Below, piece by piece: positions 29,784 to 38,586 of a DNA stretch of 64,000 nucleotides. The number at the start of each line of letters is the position of its first letter. Positions within the stretch are counted from its first letter, which is position 1. The position numbers and the translations under genes were made by a program. Under the pieces are notes generated by a model that saw nothing but the letters and a program-made list of their open reading frames with translations, was not told where the DNA came from and ran no database searches. The DNA is from Mangrovivirga halotolerans (GTDB lineage Bacteria > Bacteroidota > Bacteroidia > Cytophagales > Cyclobacteriaceae), in assembly GCF_026241165.1 (NCBI RefSeq), contig NZ_JAPFQN010000001.1, positions 124,001 through 188,000 on the forward strand. The letters run 5' to 3'.

Positions 29784-30865
29784 AAAGGTTAATATATACT
29801 TTTACCTTTCTCATTATAATAATTTCTTCATGTGCGAAGGATGAATCAAATGATAACAATTCATTTGTTGATCTGAAAAACACCCTGGATTCCTTAACAG
29901 AAACCGGGATTATACCGGGCATATCAATGAGTGTTTTTACTAAAGATTCAATTTTAATTGTTCATACATCCGGATATGCTGATTTAACTGATTCCATTGA
30001 AGTTGATAGAACAACTAAGTTTGAAGCCGCTTCTCTGTCAAAACCCATAGTAGCACATATTTATCTAAAAAACTTTCAAAATAAACTCCCTCTTGATACG
30101 TCACTGCTTAGCTTTTATGATCAAGCAGTAACTAATAATACCAATTACCTGGAAAAAGTATCACCTTTTCTTATTCTTAGTCATCAATCCGGACTTCCAA
30201 ACTGGAGAGCAATGCCAAATACTATGGCAGGTTCTCTTTCAGAAGTGTTTAACAAAACAGATAGCCTGAACTTCAGGTTCGAACCGGGAAGTGAATTCGG
30301 TTACTCCGGAGAAGGTTATTTATGGCTCCAAGGTGCTATTGAAAAAGTATCCTCCAAACCTTTCCAGCAAATTGCTTCGGAAACAATATTTGGCACTGCA
30401 AATACCGAAAACTCCACTTTTATTTATCCGGAAATTGATAAAAACACCTCCTCGCCTTATGATGAAAATAATGAGAGAGTAAGTAAGCAAATTATCAATA
30501 TAACATTAGCTTCGGCATCATTACATTCTAATGCACAAGAATACGCCAGGATGTTTCAGCAATACCTAAAGGATAAATCAACTATTCTGGATCCTGTAGT
30601 CAAAGTAGACACGGTGAACAACTTCGAAATTAAATGGGCTCCGGGAATAGGAATAATGAGTAATAATGAAGATGAAAATTATTTATTTCACTGGGGAGAT
30701 AATGGTTCCTTTAAATCTTATGTGATTTATGATGCTAATAATGATCTTGGTTTTGTGTATTTCTCCAATTCTTCTAATGGATTAAAAATCAGGAACATAA
30801 TTGTCGATAAAGTCTACAATAAAAAGATCCCGATGTGGCCGGGAGATTACGAACAATTAAAATAA
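29780..30865 (+). CDS. Serine hydrolase (beta-lactamase/class C-like) lipoprotein
   Basis: A 361-residue serine hydrolase anchored to the membrane by a lipobox (IISSC, Cys18). The SxxK motif is S85-L-S-K88 (EAASLSKPI). The second motif reads GYSGEGY, the YSG form seen in esterase/peptidase members rather than the YxN of true class C beta-lactamases. HWGDNG near 310 takes the place of the KTG motif. This points to an esterase, D-aminopeptidase or penicillin-binding-protein-like activity rather than resistance. The gene overlaps DUF1835 by 4 bp and precedes the NlpE-META lipoprotein by 30 bp, so the three probably form an operon. Confidence 0.87.
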   Translation: MKRLIYTFTFLIIIISSCAKDESNDNNSFVDLKNTLDSLTETGIIPGISMSVFTKDSILIVHTSGYADLTDSIEVDRTTKFEAASLSKPIVAHIYLKNFQNKLPLDTSLLSFYDQAVTNNTNYLEKVSPFLILSHQSGLPNWRAMPNTMAGSLSEVFNKTDSLNFRFEPGSEFGYSGEGYLWLQGAIEKVSSKPFQQIASETIFGTANTENSTFIYPEIDKNTSSPYDENNERVSKQIINITLASASLHSNAQEYARMFQQYLKDKSTILDPVVKVDTVNNFEIKWAPGIGIMSNNEDENYLFHWGDNGSFKSYVIYDANNDLGFVYFSNSSNGLKIRNIIVDKVYNKKIPMWPGDYEQLK

Positions 30866-30895
30866 CTTTATCATCTTCTAATTATTAAAAGACAA

Positions 30896-31969
30896 ATGAA
30901 ATATTTCTATTACTTTTCTATTTCTATAATTTTCTTTTTTGGCTGTAAGACCAGCGAAAAAGCAGGTGAAAAAGTTTCTGAAGAAGATATTTTAGCAACA
31001 TGGGTTGGTACTATTGATTGTGAGGAATGTAGTGGAATTGATTATGAACTTACCCTTCTTGATAATAACAAATTTTACGAGTTGATTGTCCATCAAGATA
31101 AGGCAGGAAATGAATTAATCAAGAAAGGTAACTGGAGTTTAAAAGATAATATATTAAATCTTTATACTGCGGACGATCAAAAGGAGTATAAAAAACTAAA
31201 AGTAGTTAATGGGAAATTACTATTAACAGATAATAATTCTAAAATCGGCTCTCTTGAAAAATCATCAAAACCTCGTACATCAAGCTATTATATTAACAAA
31301 GCAATAAAGGGTATTGATTTCACTGGTTCCGGACATCACCCTAAATGGGAAATAGATATAGATTTTGATGGCAATATCCATATTAGGTATCCGGATAAAA
31401 AAATAGATTATACAACCCCTGTTCCTAAAAATGTTGCTGACAACAGTGGGAACACACTGATTTATGTAATTGAATCTGAGAAGAGTAATTTAACCCTGAC
31501 ATTAAATAAGCAGGAGTGTTTTGATGATCAATTAAAAGAAACTTTTGATTACTCGGTTACAGCAACACTAAAATTAATTAGTATGGATGAACCTGTTACT
31601 CTTGAAGGTTGTGGCAGATTTTTAGGTGACTACAGGCTTCATGACATTTGGGTTTTAGCTGCGATCAATGACAAACCTCTTGATCCGGGCATAGTCTTTA
31701 AACAATCACCATTTTTAGAATTGAATCTCACTCAAAGGCATCTGACAGGATTTACTGGATGTAACAGAGTAAAAGGAAAGTTAAGCTTTAACCAATCCTC
31801 ACTAATAGTAACAGATATATCGGGTACAAAAATGAAATGTCAGGCTGAGAGTCTGGAATCCCAATTCCTGGAAATCCTTACTTTTGGCGTGTTAGACTAC
31901 ACTTTTGAGAAAAGAAAAATGACCCTTCAAAACAAAAGGGGAAAACTATCATTTAAAAAAGTGGATTAA
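30896..31969 (+). CDS. NlpE N-terminal / META (HslJ-like) domain lipoprotein
   Basis: A 357-residue lipoprotein (lipobox FFFGC, Cys17). Residues about 30-120 resemble the NlpE N-terminal barrel, including the C42-E-E-C45 pair (TIDCEECSGIDYELTL). The middle (about 130-235) resembles the COG3650/YbcU-type region found between these domains in other fusions. Residues about 245-355 are a META/HslJ domain: WVLAAINDKPLD, LTGFTGCNRVKGKL, TDISGTKMKC. NlpE senses surface contact and copper via the Cpx system in enterics, and META domains occur in heat-shock or motility-related lipoproteins. An envelope-stress role is inferred. Last gene of its probable operon. Confidence 0.85.
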   Translation: MKYFYYFSISIIFFFGCKTSEKAGEKVSEEDILATWVGTIDCEECSGIDYELTLLDNNKFYELIVHQDKAGNELIKKGNWSLKDNILNLYTADDQKEYKKLKVVNGKLLLTDNNSKIGSLEKSSKPRTSSYYINKAIKGIDFTGSGHHPKWEIDIDFDGNIHIRYPDKKIDYTTPVPKNVADNSGNTLIYVIESEKSNLTLTLNKQECFDDQLKETFDYSVTATLKLISMDEPVTLEGCGRFLGDYRLHDIWVLAAINDKPLDPGIVFKQSPFLELNLTQRHLTGFTGCNRVKGKLSFNQSSLIVTDISGTKMKCQAESLESQFLEILTFGVLDYTFEKRKMTLQNKRGKLSFKKVD

Positions 31970-31996
31970 AAAAAGCAGCGAATTAATATCCGCTGC
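31968..31996 (-). terminator. Rho-independent terminator for the 32.0 kb lipoprotein gene
   Basis: Minus strand: GCAGCGGATATTAATTCGCTGC hairpin (6-bp GC-rich stem) followed by T7. It may also weakly stop the convergent NlpE-META transcript. Confidence 0.75.
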
Positions 31997-32020
31997 CCAA
32001 TCATCGGTTTTAAATTTTTA

Positions 32021-32602
32021 TTAGTCTTCTTTTACTACAAGATCGCAATCTTCAGTAAGCTCTAATTCTTCAATATTAAAAGCACTTGTAGTATCCGCAG
32101 AGTGATACATTTCTATTCTAACACCACTTGGAGTATATAAAATATTAGATAATGTATCCGAAGATGGAGACACTTCACCTCCCTCATCTTTTTCGGGATA
32201 CCAATTTAAAACTCCGGCTTCAAAATTTTTGTTTACAGTAACTAATCCGATCTGAGAACGAGTGCCGGCAAGAGTCTTAAATGCCAGAAGCCTGCAATCT
32301 CCCATATCCTTCAATGCTATTATTTTTACAGACTCTATATCTGCAGCATTTGAAATTGATGGCCCAACCTCCTCAAGAAATTCATCCAGAGATAAAGATG
32401 ATCCGCCTTCATTTTCTATTTTATAAACATCAACATCCTGGATTGTCTTCTCCCAGAAATTAGGTTCCTCAGTTTCCATTTCAGGAACTTCTATTTCTGC
32501 CTCACTATCCTCTGAAGCTTCATCTCCTGAATTACCTCCACATGCTGCAAAAACAAATGCAGTTATAAAAAATAATAAGATCGAGTTAAATTGATTTTTC
32601 AT
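32021..32602 (-). CDS. Hypothetical lipoprotein
   Basis: I do not recognise this 193-residue protein. It has a signal peptide ending in the lipobox VFAAC (Cys20), then a 30-residue Glu/Asp-rich linker (EDSEAEIEVPEMETEEP), which suggests a surface or periplasmic tether. The folded part (about 50-190) is acidic with two cysteines and no known motif. Monocistronic: a 120-bp gap and the DUF1573 terminator region lie upstream and its own terminator follows. Likely lineage-restricted. Confidence 0.75.
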   Translation of the reverse strand: MKNQFNSILLFFITAFVFAACGGNSGDEASEDSEAEIEVPEMETEEPNFWEKTIQDVDVYKIENEGGSSLSLDEFLEEVGPSISNAADIESVKIIALKDMGDCRLLAFKTLAGTRSQIGLVTVNKNFEAGVLNWYPEKDEGGEVSPSSDTLSNILYTPSGVRIEMYHSADTTSAFNIEELELTEDCDLVVKED

Positions 32603-32671
32603 TTTTAGCCTTTTATAAGTTTGCGATAGCCTTATTTACGCAAATTGTAGACAAAATTCAAGCGAATACAA

Positions 32672-32697
32672 TAAAAAAAGGCCTTACAATAAGGCCT
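32672..32697 (-). terminator. Rho-independent terminator after DUF1573 gene
   Basis: Minus strand: AGGCCTTA / TAAGGCCT stem with a 3-nt loop followed by T7, 29 bp after the DUF1573 stop codon. Confidence 0.88.
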
Positions 32698-32725
32698 CGT
32701 GCTAATAATATCTCTATATCAATCA

Positions 32726-33805
32726 CTAATTATCAATTTTAGCCTTTATAGTTACCTGTAAAGTGCTTTTACGTGGATCATTACTAAAAATAGTGAGGTT
32801 TTTGGTCAGATACCCCACTCTTCCCTCACTGTCTAATACTACTTTAACAGTCGTATTTTGTCCTGGCTTTATCTTTTCCTTTTTAATTTCAGTTGTAATA
32901 CAACTGCAATTGGCAAGGATTTTTCTAATCACCAATGGTTCTTTCCCATAATTAGAAATTGTGAATTCATATTCAGAAGTTTCTCCTTCATTCAAGGCAC
33001 CGAAATCGTGCTTACGATCAGATACAGAAATTTTAGGTGCACTTGCGAGTTCTTCCTCTGTCATAGGAGGAAAATACTCTTTAATAAAGGTAGTAACATA
33101 TAAAGTCTTCAAACTATCGGAATCCTCAGTGGTCACAAATTTTACAGGCTCAGTAAAATAACCAAGATCATCCTTCTTCTTAGTATCGTAAGCTACTATC
33201 AGCTTACCTCGTTGCTTAGAAGCAAGATTTGAAGGATTAAATGAAATCGTGATGTGCTCTGGAGACTCTATTAAATTCGGATCAAAAACTATCTCTTCCT
33301 CACCCTGGTTGTAAATCTCAAATTCTTTTGTCACCACACCTTGATTTGTAATATTACCTAAAGGGAGGGCACGATATTTCACTCTGAGATCTCCCATCGG
33401 GGTTGGGAAATCATCTTCAGGCCCCTTTGGTTTAGGTTTTACCCTGCCACTAATTTGTAATGTAGTTACTTGCTTTTCAGCATTTGAACTTACTGTAAGT
33501 GATTTGTTAAACCCTCCGGGTCTGTTAAAAGGATTATATTGAGCTATAACATATCCTGTATCTCCTGGAAGAATATTTTGTTTAGTCCAGGCTGGAGTGG
33601 TACAGCCACAACTAGCCCTGACATTATTTATCTTCAGTGTATCATTACCGGTATTTTCAAATACAAAAGTGTATTTTACTGGTCCTCCCTCCTCTTCTAT
33701 CTCTCCAAAATTATGTTTTGTATTACGAAATTCTATTTGGGCCTGGCCTAACATTTCCAAACCTAAAAAGATCGTGAAACACAATATAATAATTAACCTA
33801 TTCAT
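32726..33805 (-). CDS. Secreted protein with two DUF1573 domains
   Basis: A 359-residue protein with a signal peptide (IIILCFTIFLGLEMLGQA). Two DUF1573 Ig-like domains are visible: one at about 20-120 (RNTKHNFGEI...RASCGCTTPAW) and one at about 255-359 (SDRKHDFGAL...ANCSCITTEI), each with the typical CxC motif. A ~120-residue beta-rich middle of related type (FEIYNQGEEEIVF) lies between. The family is abundant in Bacteroidota envelopes; function is not established. The ATG at 33805 is preferred over an upstream one at 33850, because it puts the signal peptide at the N-terminus. Confidence 0.88.
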   Translation of the reverse strand: MNRLIIILCFTIFLGLEMLGQAQIEFRNTKHNFGEIEEEGGPVKYTFVFENTGNDTLKINNVRASCGCTTPAWTKQNILPGDTGYVIAQYNPFNRPGGFNKSLTVSSNAEKQVTTLQISGRVKPKPKGPEDDFPTPMGDLRVKYRALPLGNITNQGVVTKEFEIYNQGEEEIVFDPNLIESPEHITISFNPSNLASKQRGKLIVAYDTKKKDDLGYFTEPVKFVTTEDSDSLKTLYVTTFIKEYFPPMTEEELASAPKISVSDRKHDFGALNEGETSEYEFTISNYGKEPLVIRKILANCSCITTEIKKEKIKPGQNTTVKVVLDSEGRVGYLTKNLTIFSNDPRKSTLQVTIKAKIDN

Positions 33806-33912
33806 ATTTGAAAAATTTAAAATCATCGTAAATCTAATCATTAATACCAAAAAGAACCTTTAATTAACAATTGTTAATAAAAAACAAATTACATTTTTAA
33901 ATAATCCTTAGT

Positions 33913-33920
33913 TATCTTTG
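33913..33920 (+). promoter_or_regulatory. Candidate -7 element for trpS
   Basis: TATCTTTG lies 31 bp before the trpS ATG and matches TAnnTTTG. No well-spaced -33 TTG is evident. Confidence 0.35.
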
Positions 33921-33951
33921 GCACCTTTAAATAACAATAGAAGATAATATC

Positions 33952-34923
33952 ATGCCAAGAATATTAACAGGAATCCAAAGCTCGGGAAAACCTCACCTCG
34001 GCAACATTTTAGGTGCGATCAAACCCGCTATTGCACTATCAAAAAAAGAAAATAACGATTCTCTGTTTTTTATAGCAGACCTGCATTCATTAACCTCTAT
34101 TAAGGACGGGGAAGAACGAGTAAAAAATGTCGATGCCGTTGCTGCAGCATGGCTTGCATGTGGGTTCGACACTGACAAAAATCTTTTCTACAGACAATCA
34201 AGAATTCCCGAGGTATGTGAATTAACCTGGTACATGAACTGCTTCACGCCTTTTCCGATGCTTGCAAATGCACATTCATTTAAAGATAAGTCAGATCGGC
34301 TAAGTGATGTAAACGCAGGATTATTTACTTATCCGGTATTAATGACCTGTGATATTATTTTATATGATGCTGAATATGTGCCTGTCGGAAAAGATCAAAA
34401 GCAACATCTTGAAATGACAAGGGATATTGCCTCTTCCTTCAATGCAAAATACGGAGAAGTATTTGTATTGCCTGAAGCAATAATCGATGAAAAAGTAATG
34501 ACAATCCCAGGTACTGATGGTCAGAAAATGAGTAAATCATATGGTAATACAATCGATATATTTCTGCCTGAAAAGCAATTAAAAAAACAGGTGATGTCTA
34601 TTATCACTGACAGTACTCCGTTAGAAGAGCCAAAAGATCCTGATAGCTGTAACGTTTATGCCATTTACAGTCTTTTAGGTACTGAAGAAGAAACTAAACA
34701 ATTAAGAGAAAAATACCTTGCCGGAAATTTTGGTTATGGCCATGCTAAAAAAGAACTGCTGGGATTAATATTGGATAAGTTCAGCGAAGAAAGAGAAAAA
34801 TATAACTACTATATGGAGAATCTCCCTCAACTTCATGCCGAACTGGAAAAGGGAGAAGAAAAAGCCCGGGAAATAGCCAGACCAACACTCGATAAAGTAA
34901 GGAAAGTATTAGGTTATAAATAA
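33952..34923 (+). CDS. trpS: Tryptophanyl-tRNA synthetase
   Basis: A class I synthetase charging tRNA(Trp). The 323 residues carry the HIGH-type motif as PHLGNILGA (near residue 15, after LTGIQSSG) and the KMSKS loop as GQKMSKSYGN (near 193). FITADLHSLT-like FIADLHSLTS and PVGKDQKQHLEMTRDIA are typical of TrpRS. It is monocistronic, with a candidate -7 element upstream and a strong terminator 3 bp after the stop. Confidence 0.97.
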   Translation: MPRILTGIQSSGKPHLGNILGAIKPAIALSKKENNDSLFFIADLHSLTSIKDGEERVKNVDAVAAAWLACGFDTDKNLFYRQSRIPEVCELTWYMNCFTPFPMLANAHSFKDKSDRLSDVNAGLFTYPVLMTCDIILYDAEYVPVGKDQKQHLEMTRDIASSFNAKYGEVFVLPEAIIDEKVMTIPGTDGQKMSKSYGNTIDIFLPEKQLKKQVMSIITDSTPLEEPKDPDSCNVYAIYSLLGTEEETKQLREKYLAGNFGYGHAKKELLGLILDKFSEEREKYNYYMENLPQLHAELEKGEEKAREIARPTLDKVRKVLGYK

Positions 34924-34925
34924 AG

Positions 34926-34952
34926 AAAGGGGCTTTAATCAGCCCCTTTTTT
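34926..34952. terminator. Bidirectional terminator between trpS and the 139-aa gene
   Basis: Stem AAAGGGGCT / AGCCCCTTT with a 6-nt loop, T6 on the plus side and a T-rich tract on the minus side, between convergent genes. Confidence 0.88.
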
Positions 34953-34954
34953 AT

Positions 34955-35374
34955 TTAAACTTTTTCCTCGTCCATATGCCAGGCAACGACTGTTGGCTCG
35001 CCTTCGACTCTTAATTCTATACGTGCCGGGGATGGTAAAATAACTAAACGACATTCTTTTCCATTAAAATCATCTACCTGAACTTTTAAGCCCTGGTCAT
35101 CAGCAGCAGTGTATTTACCACCATCACCTATTGTATATTCTTCAGCAAAGTATTTTATTGGACTCCAGACTTCATTGTCCGGACAAAATTCATCATGTAC
35201 GTGATATAGGATCTCATTCATGTCGGCATAAAAATTCTCTTTAAATTCCGCTTCTAAATGGTCAAGATCATTTTTTACAAGATCATACCGGTCATCACCT
35301 TTCTTGAGTTTTGTCAGAGCAGCCCTTTTTTCGGCTATCTCTGTAATCGCCTCATTTAGCTTTTCTATTTCCAT
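34955..35374 (-). CDS. Hypothetical protein
   Basis: I do not recognise this 139-residue acidic cytoplasmic protein. The first ~50 residues are predicted coiled coil (EKLNEAITEIAEKRAALTKL and DLDHLEAEFKENFYADMNEI). The rest is a small mixed domain with VWSPIKYFAEEY, GKECRLVILPSPARIELRVEG and a terminal VVAWHMDEEK. No signal peptide or membrane helix. The clean spacing, own terminator and normal codon use suggest a real conserved gene. Function unknown. Confidence 0.75.
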   Translation of the reverse strand: MEIEKLNEAITEIAEKRAALTKLKKGDDRYDLVKNDLDHLEAEFKENFYADMNEILYHVHDEFCPDNEVWSPIKYFAEEYTIGDGGKYTAADDQGLKVQVDDFNGKECRLVILPSPARIELRVEGEPTVVAWHMDEEKV

Positions 35375-35542
35375 GATTTTTGGGGTTTATCTTATACAAA
35401 CTTCCTCATTGAGCCTGACTAACGCAAGAAATAGTAAGATATTTTAGCAACCTTTTCTTACCTGTAAAATATAATATTATGTTCTGTTATATTTCTAAAG
35501 TGAAGTGTTATTGTAAAGCTTTAAATTCTATCACAAAAGACT

Positions 35543-35550
35543 TAAATTTG
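35543..35550 (+). promoter_or_regulatory. Candidate -7 element for hppD
   Basis: TAAATTTG 24 bp before the hppD ATG matches TAnnTTTG. The nearest TTG (35511) is 29 bp upstream, rather far. Confidence 0.35.
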
Positions 35551-35574
35551 TGTGACATTAACCAATAAATAAAT

Positions 35575-36675
35575 ATGAGTAACCAGGAAGATTTTCTACC
35601 GATTAATGGTACAGACCACGTAGAATTTTACGTAGGTAATGCAAAACAAGCCGCTGTTTACTACCAATATATGTTTGGATTTGATTTAGTTGCTTATGCC
35701 GGCCCCGAAACAGGCGTAAGAGACAGGGCTTCATATGTACTTCAGCAGGATAAGCTAAGATTTGTTTTTACATCAGGTTTTCATCCTGACTCTCCAATAT
35801 GCCAGCACGTTTTAAAACATGGTGATGGAGTAAAAGTTATGGCTCTTTGGGTTGATGATGCCGAAAAGTCATATTACGAAACGATGAAAAGAGGTGCTAA
35901 ATCATACGCTGAGCCAAAAACTCTTAAGGATGATAATGGTGAAGTAAAAACTGCTTCTATTCACACTTATGGAGAGACAATTCATACGTTTGTTGAAAGA
36001 AGCAATTACTCAGGTCCATTCATGCCTGGATTCGAGCCAAAAGAAAGCACTGTTGAATCTAAAGGTGTTGGATTCAAATACATTGACCATGCCGTTGGTA
36101 ATGTAGAATTAGGAAAGATGAACGAATGGGTGAAATTCTATGAGGATGTATTAGGATTCAACTTATTAGTTACTTTTGACGACAAAGATATCAGCACCAA
36201 GTATACTGCTTTGATGTCTAAAGTGGTTTCTAATGGTAATGGATATGTTAAATTCCCTATCAATGAACCTGCAGATGGTGTTAAAAAATCTCAAATAGAA
36301 GAGTATCTTGATTTCTATCACGGAGCTGGTGTTCAGCACCTTGCTATTGCTACAGATGATATCATCGAAACAGTTGGTGAACTTAGAAAAAGAGGACTTG
36401 AATTCCTTGAAGTTCCTGCTACCTATTATGATGATTTACTTGACAGAGTCGGATCGATAGATGAAGATATTAAGCCTTTAAGAGACCTGAATATTCTTGT
36501 TGACAGAGATGATGAAGGATATCTTCTTCAAATATTCACTAAGCCTCTTCAGGATAGACCAACTCTTTTCTTCGAGATAATCCAAAGAAAAGGCGCTAAG
36601 TCTTTCGGAAAAGGAAATTTCAAAGCTTTATTTGAAGCAATTGAAAGAGAACAGGAATTACGAGGGAACTTGTAA
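35575..36675 (+). CDS. hppD: 4-Hydroxyphenylpyruvate dioxygenase
   Basis: This Fe(II) dioxygenase turns 4-hydroxyphenylpyruvate into homogentisate in tyrosine catabolism. The 366 residues comprise two VOC-type domains. The metal ligands fall in FKYIDHAVGNV (first His, near 172), GVQHLAIATDDI (second His, near 255) and PTLFFEIIQRKGAKSFGKGNFKALFE (Glu, near 345). The C-terminal helix sequence is typical. Monocistronic, with a terminator; homogentisate dioxygenase is not in the window. Confidence 0.96.
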   Translation: MSNQEDFLPINGTDHVEFYVGNAKQAAVYYQYMFGFDLVAYAGPETGVRDRASYVLQQDKLRFVFTSGFHPDSPICQHVLKHGDGVKVMALWVDDAEKSYYETMKRGAKSYAEPKTLKDDNGEVKTASIHTYGETIHTFVERSNYSGPFMPGFEPKESTVESKGVGFKYIDHAVGNVELGKMNEWVKFYEDVLGFNLLVTFDDKDISTKYTALMSKVVSNGNGYVKFPINEPADGVKKSQIEEYLDFYHGAGVQHLAIATDDIIETVGELRKRGLEFLEVPATYYDDLLDRVGSIDEDIKPLRDLNILVDRDDEGYLLQIFTKPLQDRPTLFFEIIQRKGAKSFGKGNFKALFEAIEREQELRGNL

Positions 36676-36701
36676 TTTTTAAATAAAAATTTTACTATTT
36701 T

Positions 36702-36740
36702 AAAGACAATCTGTTAATTTCAGGTTGTCTTTATTTTTTT
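36702..36740 (+). terminator. Rho-independent terminator after hppD
   Basis: A 12-bp stem with one G:U pair (36702-36713 with 36721-36732, arm AAAGACAATCTG) followed by T7. Confidence 0.88.
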
Positions 36741-36756
36741 AGATTAAATTATTTCT

Positions 36757-38484
36757 ATGGAGCAGTCAATTCAACAAAAAATAGATCATTGGTTAAAAAG
36801 TGACATTGATCAGGATCTAAAATCCCAGATCGAAAAACTGATGAGTAATGGTAATAATGATGAACTTGTAGATTCATTTTACAGAGACCTGGAGTTTGGA
36901 ACAGGCGGACTCAGAGGTGTAATGGGTCCCGGCACCAACCGGATGAACAAATATACCATCGGAATGGCCACCCAGGGACTAGCCAATTACCTGAAACAGA
37001 ATTTTGATGATCAGGAAATTAAAGTGGCCATTGCGCACGATTCAAGAAACAACAGTCGGAAATTTGCTGAAATTACTGCTAATGTTTTCAGTGGTAACGG
37101 TTTTAAGGTTTATCTTTTTGAAGACCTAAGACCAACGCCTGAATTGTCATTCGCTATAAGGGAATTTGGTTGTCAAAGTGGTGTGGTATTAACTGCCTCT
37201 CATAATCCAAAGGAATATAATGGTTATAAAGCTTATTGGGACGATGGAGCCCAGGTTATTGCACCTCATGACAAGAATATTATCGCAGAAGTAAATAAGA
37301 TCACTGATTTTAACCAGGTTAAATTTGAAGGAAATCCGGATCTGATAATTCCAATCGGAAAAGATGTCGACAACAAATATCTTGATCAAATAAAATCATT
37401 GTCATTAAATGAAGAGGCCATTAAAAGCAATTCAGAAATGAAAATTGTTTATTCGCCTCTGCACGGAACCGGCATTACCCTTGTCCCGGAAATTCTGGAA
37501 AGGTTCGGTTTTAAATCAGTTCATATTGTGGAAGAGCAAGCAAAGCCTGATGGCGACTTCCCTACCGTTGTCTATCCAAATCCGGAAGAATCAGAAGCTC
37601 TTTCAATGGGCCTTAATAAGGCTAAAGAAATTGATGCTGATCTTCTAATGGCAACTGACCCTGATAGTGACAGAGTAGGTATAGCTGTAAAAAATCATAA
37701 TAATGAATGGCAACTACTAAACGGCAATCAAACTGGGGCTCTTTTGATATATTATGTCCTTCAGGCTTACAAAGAAAAAAATGGTTTTGAAGGAAATGAA
37801 TTTATTGTCAAAACAATCGTAACTACCGAATTAATTAAAGATATAGCCGATGGCTTTGGTGTCCAATCATATGATACTCTTACAGGATTTAAACACATAG
37901 CTGCTTTAATCAGAAAGCTTGAAGGTAAAGAAAAATATCTTGTCGGTGGTGAAGAAAGTTATGGTTACCTTATTGGAGATGCAGTAAGAGACAAAGATGC
38001 TATTGCATCATGTGCATTGATCGCTGAAATGACTGCTTGGGCTAAAAGTAAAAATAAATCACTATTTGATTTATTACTTGAGATCTATAAGGAATTCGGA
38101 CATTATAATGAATATTTATTTTCCTTAACGAAAAAAGGAAAGTCCGGTGCAGAGGAGATCAGTAAAATGATGGAAGATATGAGAATGAAAGCTCCTGACT
38201 CATTAGGTGGCATCAAAGTAACAAAAGTAAGTGATTATCTCACTCAACAAGCTACAGATCTGGCTAGTGGTGATACTACTTCGATCGATCTGCCCAAATC
38301 AAATGTACTTCAGTTTTTCTTAGCGGATGGGTCAAAGGTATCAGCTCGACCATCTGGAACAGAGCCTAAAATAAAATTTTACATCAGTGTTAAAAAAGAC
38401 CTGGCAGAAATATCTGAGTTTGATAATTCGCTTGATTCATTAAACCAGAAAGCGGAAAAAATAAAAAAGGATCTCGGGTTATAA
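36757..38484 (+). CDS. Phosphoglucomutase/phosphomannomutase family protein
   Basis: An alpha-D-phosphohexomutase of 575 residues, interconverting hexose 1- and 6-phosphates for polysaccharide or pentose metabolism. Active-site phosphoserine loop TASHNPKEYNGYKAYW near residue 148, metal loop ATDPDSDRVGIAV near 300, sugar-specificity loop GGEESYGYLIGD near 400 and phosphate-binding loop RPSGTEPKIKFY near 530. The long form and GTGGLRG N-terminal motif resemble PgcA-type phosphoglucomutases (or phosphopentomutase/PGM2-like). Substrate preference is not settled by sequence. A terminator follows. Confidence 0.93.
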   Translation: MEQSIQQKIDHWLKSDIDQDLKSQIEKLMSNGNNDELVDSFYRDLEFGTGGLRGVMGPGTNRMNKYTIGMATQGLANYLKQNFDDQEIKVAIAHDSRNNSRKFAEITANVFSGNGFKVYLFEDLRPTPELSFAIREFGCQSGVVLTASHNPKEYNGYKAYWDDGAQVIAPHDKNIIAEVNKITDFNQVKFEGNPDLIIPIGKDVDNKYLDQIKSLSLNEEAIKSNSEMKIVYSPLHGTGITLVPEILERFGFKSVHIVEEQAKPDGDFPTVVYPNPEESEALSMGLNKAKEIDADLLMATDPDSDRVGIAVKNHNNEWQLLNGNQTGALLIYYVLQAYKEKNGFEGNEFIVKTIVTTELIKDIADGFGVQSYDTLTGFKHIAALIRKLEGKEKYLVGGEESYGYLIGDAVRDKDAIASCALIAEMTAWAKSKNKSLFDLLLEIYKEFGHYNEYLFSLTKKGKSGAEEISKMMEDMRMKAPDSLGGIKVTKVSDYLTQQATDLASGDTTSIDLPKSNVLQFFLADGSKVSARPSGTEPKIKFYISVKKDLAEISEFDNSLDSLNQKAEKIKKDLGL

Positions 38485-38506
38485 ATCTGATAAAAGATAA
38501 AAATAT

Positions 38507-38536
38507 AAAAAGAGAGGCAACCATGTCTCTCTTTTT
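38507..38536 (+). terminator. Rho-independent terminator after phosphohexomutase gene
   Basis: A 10-bp stem (arm AAAAAGAGAG at 38507-38516, partner 38527-38536) with a 10-nt loop and ending in T. Confidence 0.8.
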
Positions 38537-38586
38537 TAATGTGATGACTGCAATTTTTCTTATAATTGCGATTGATATACTAAGAT

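Noticed and set aside
29780-30865. Antibiotic-resistance beta-lactamase
   Set aside because: SxxK is present, but the YSG and HWG motifs are those of esterase/peptidase-type relatives, and there is no resistance context.
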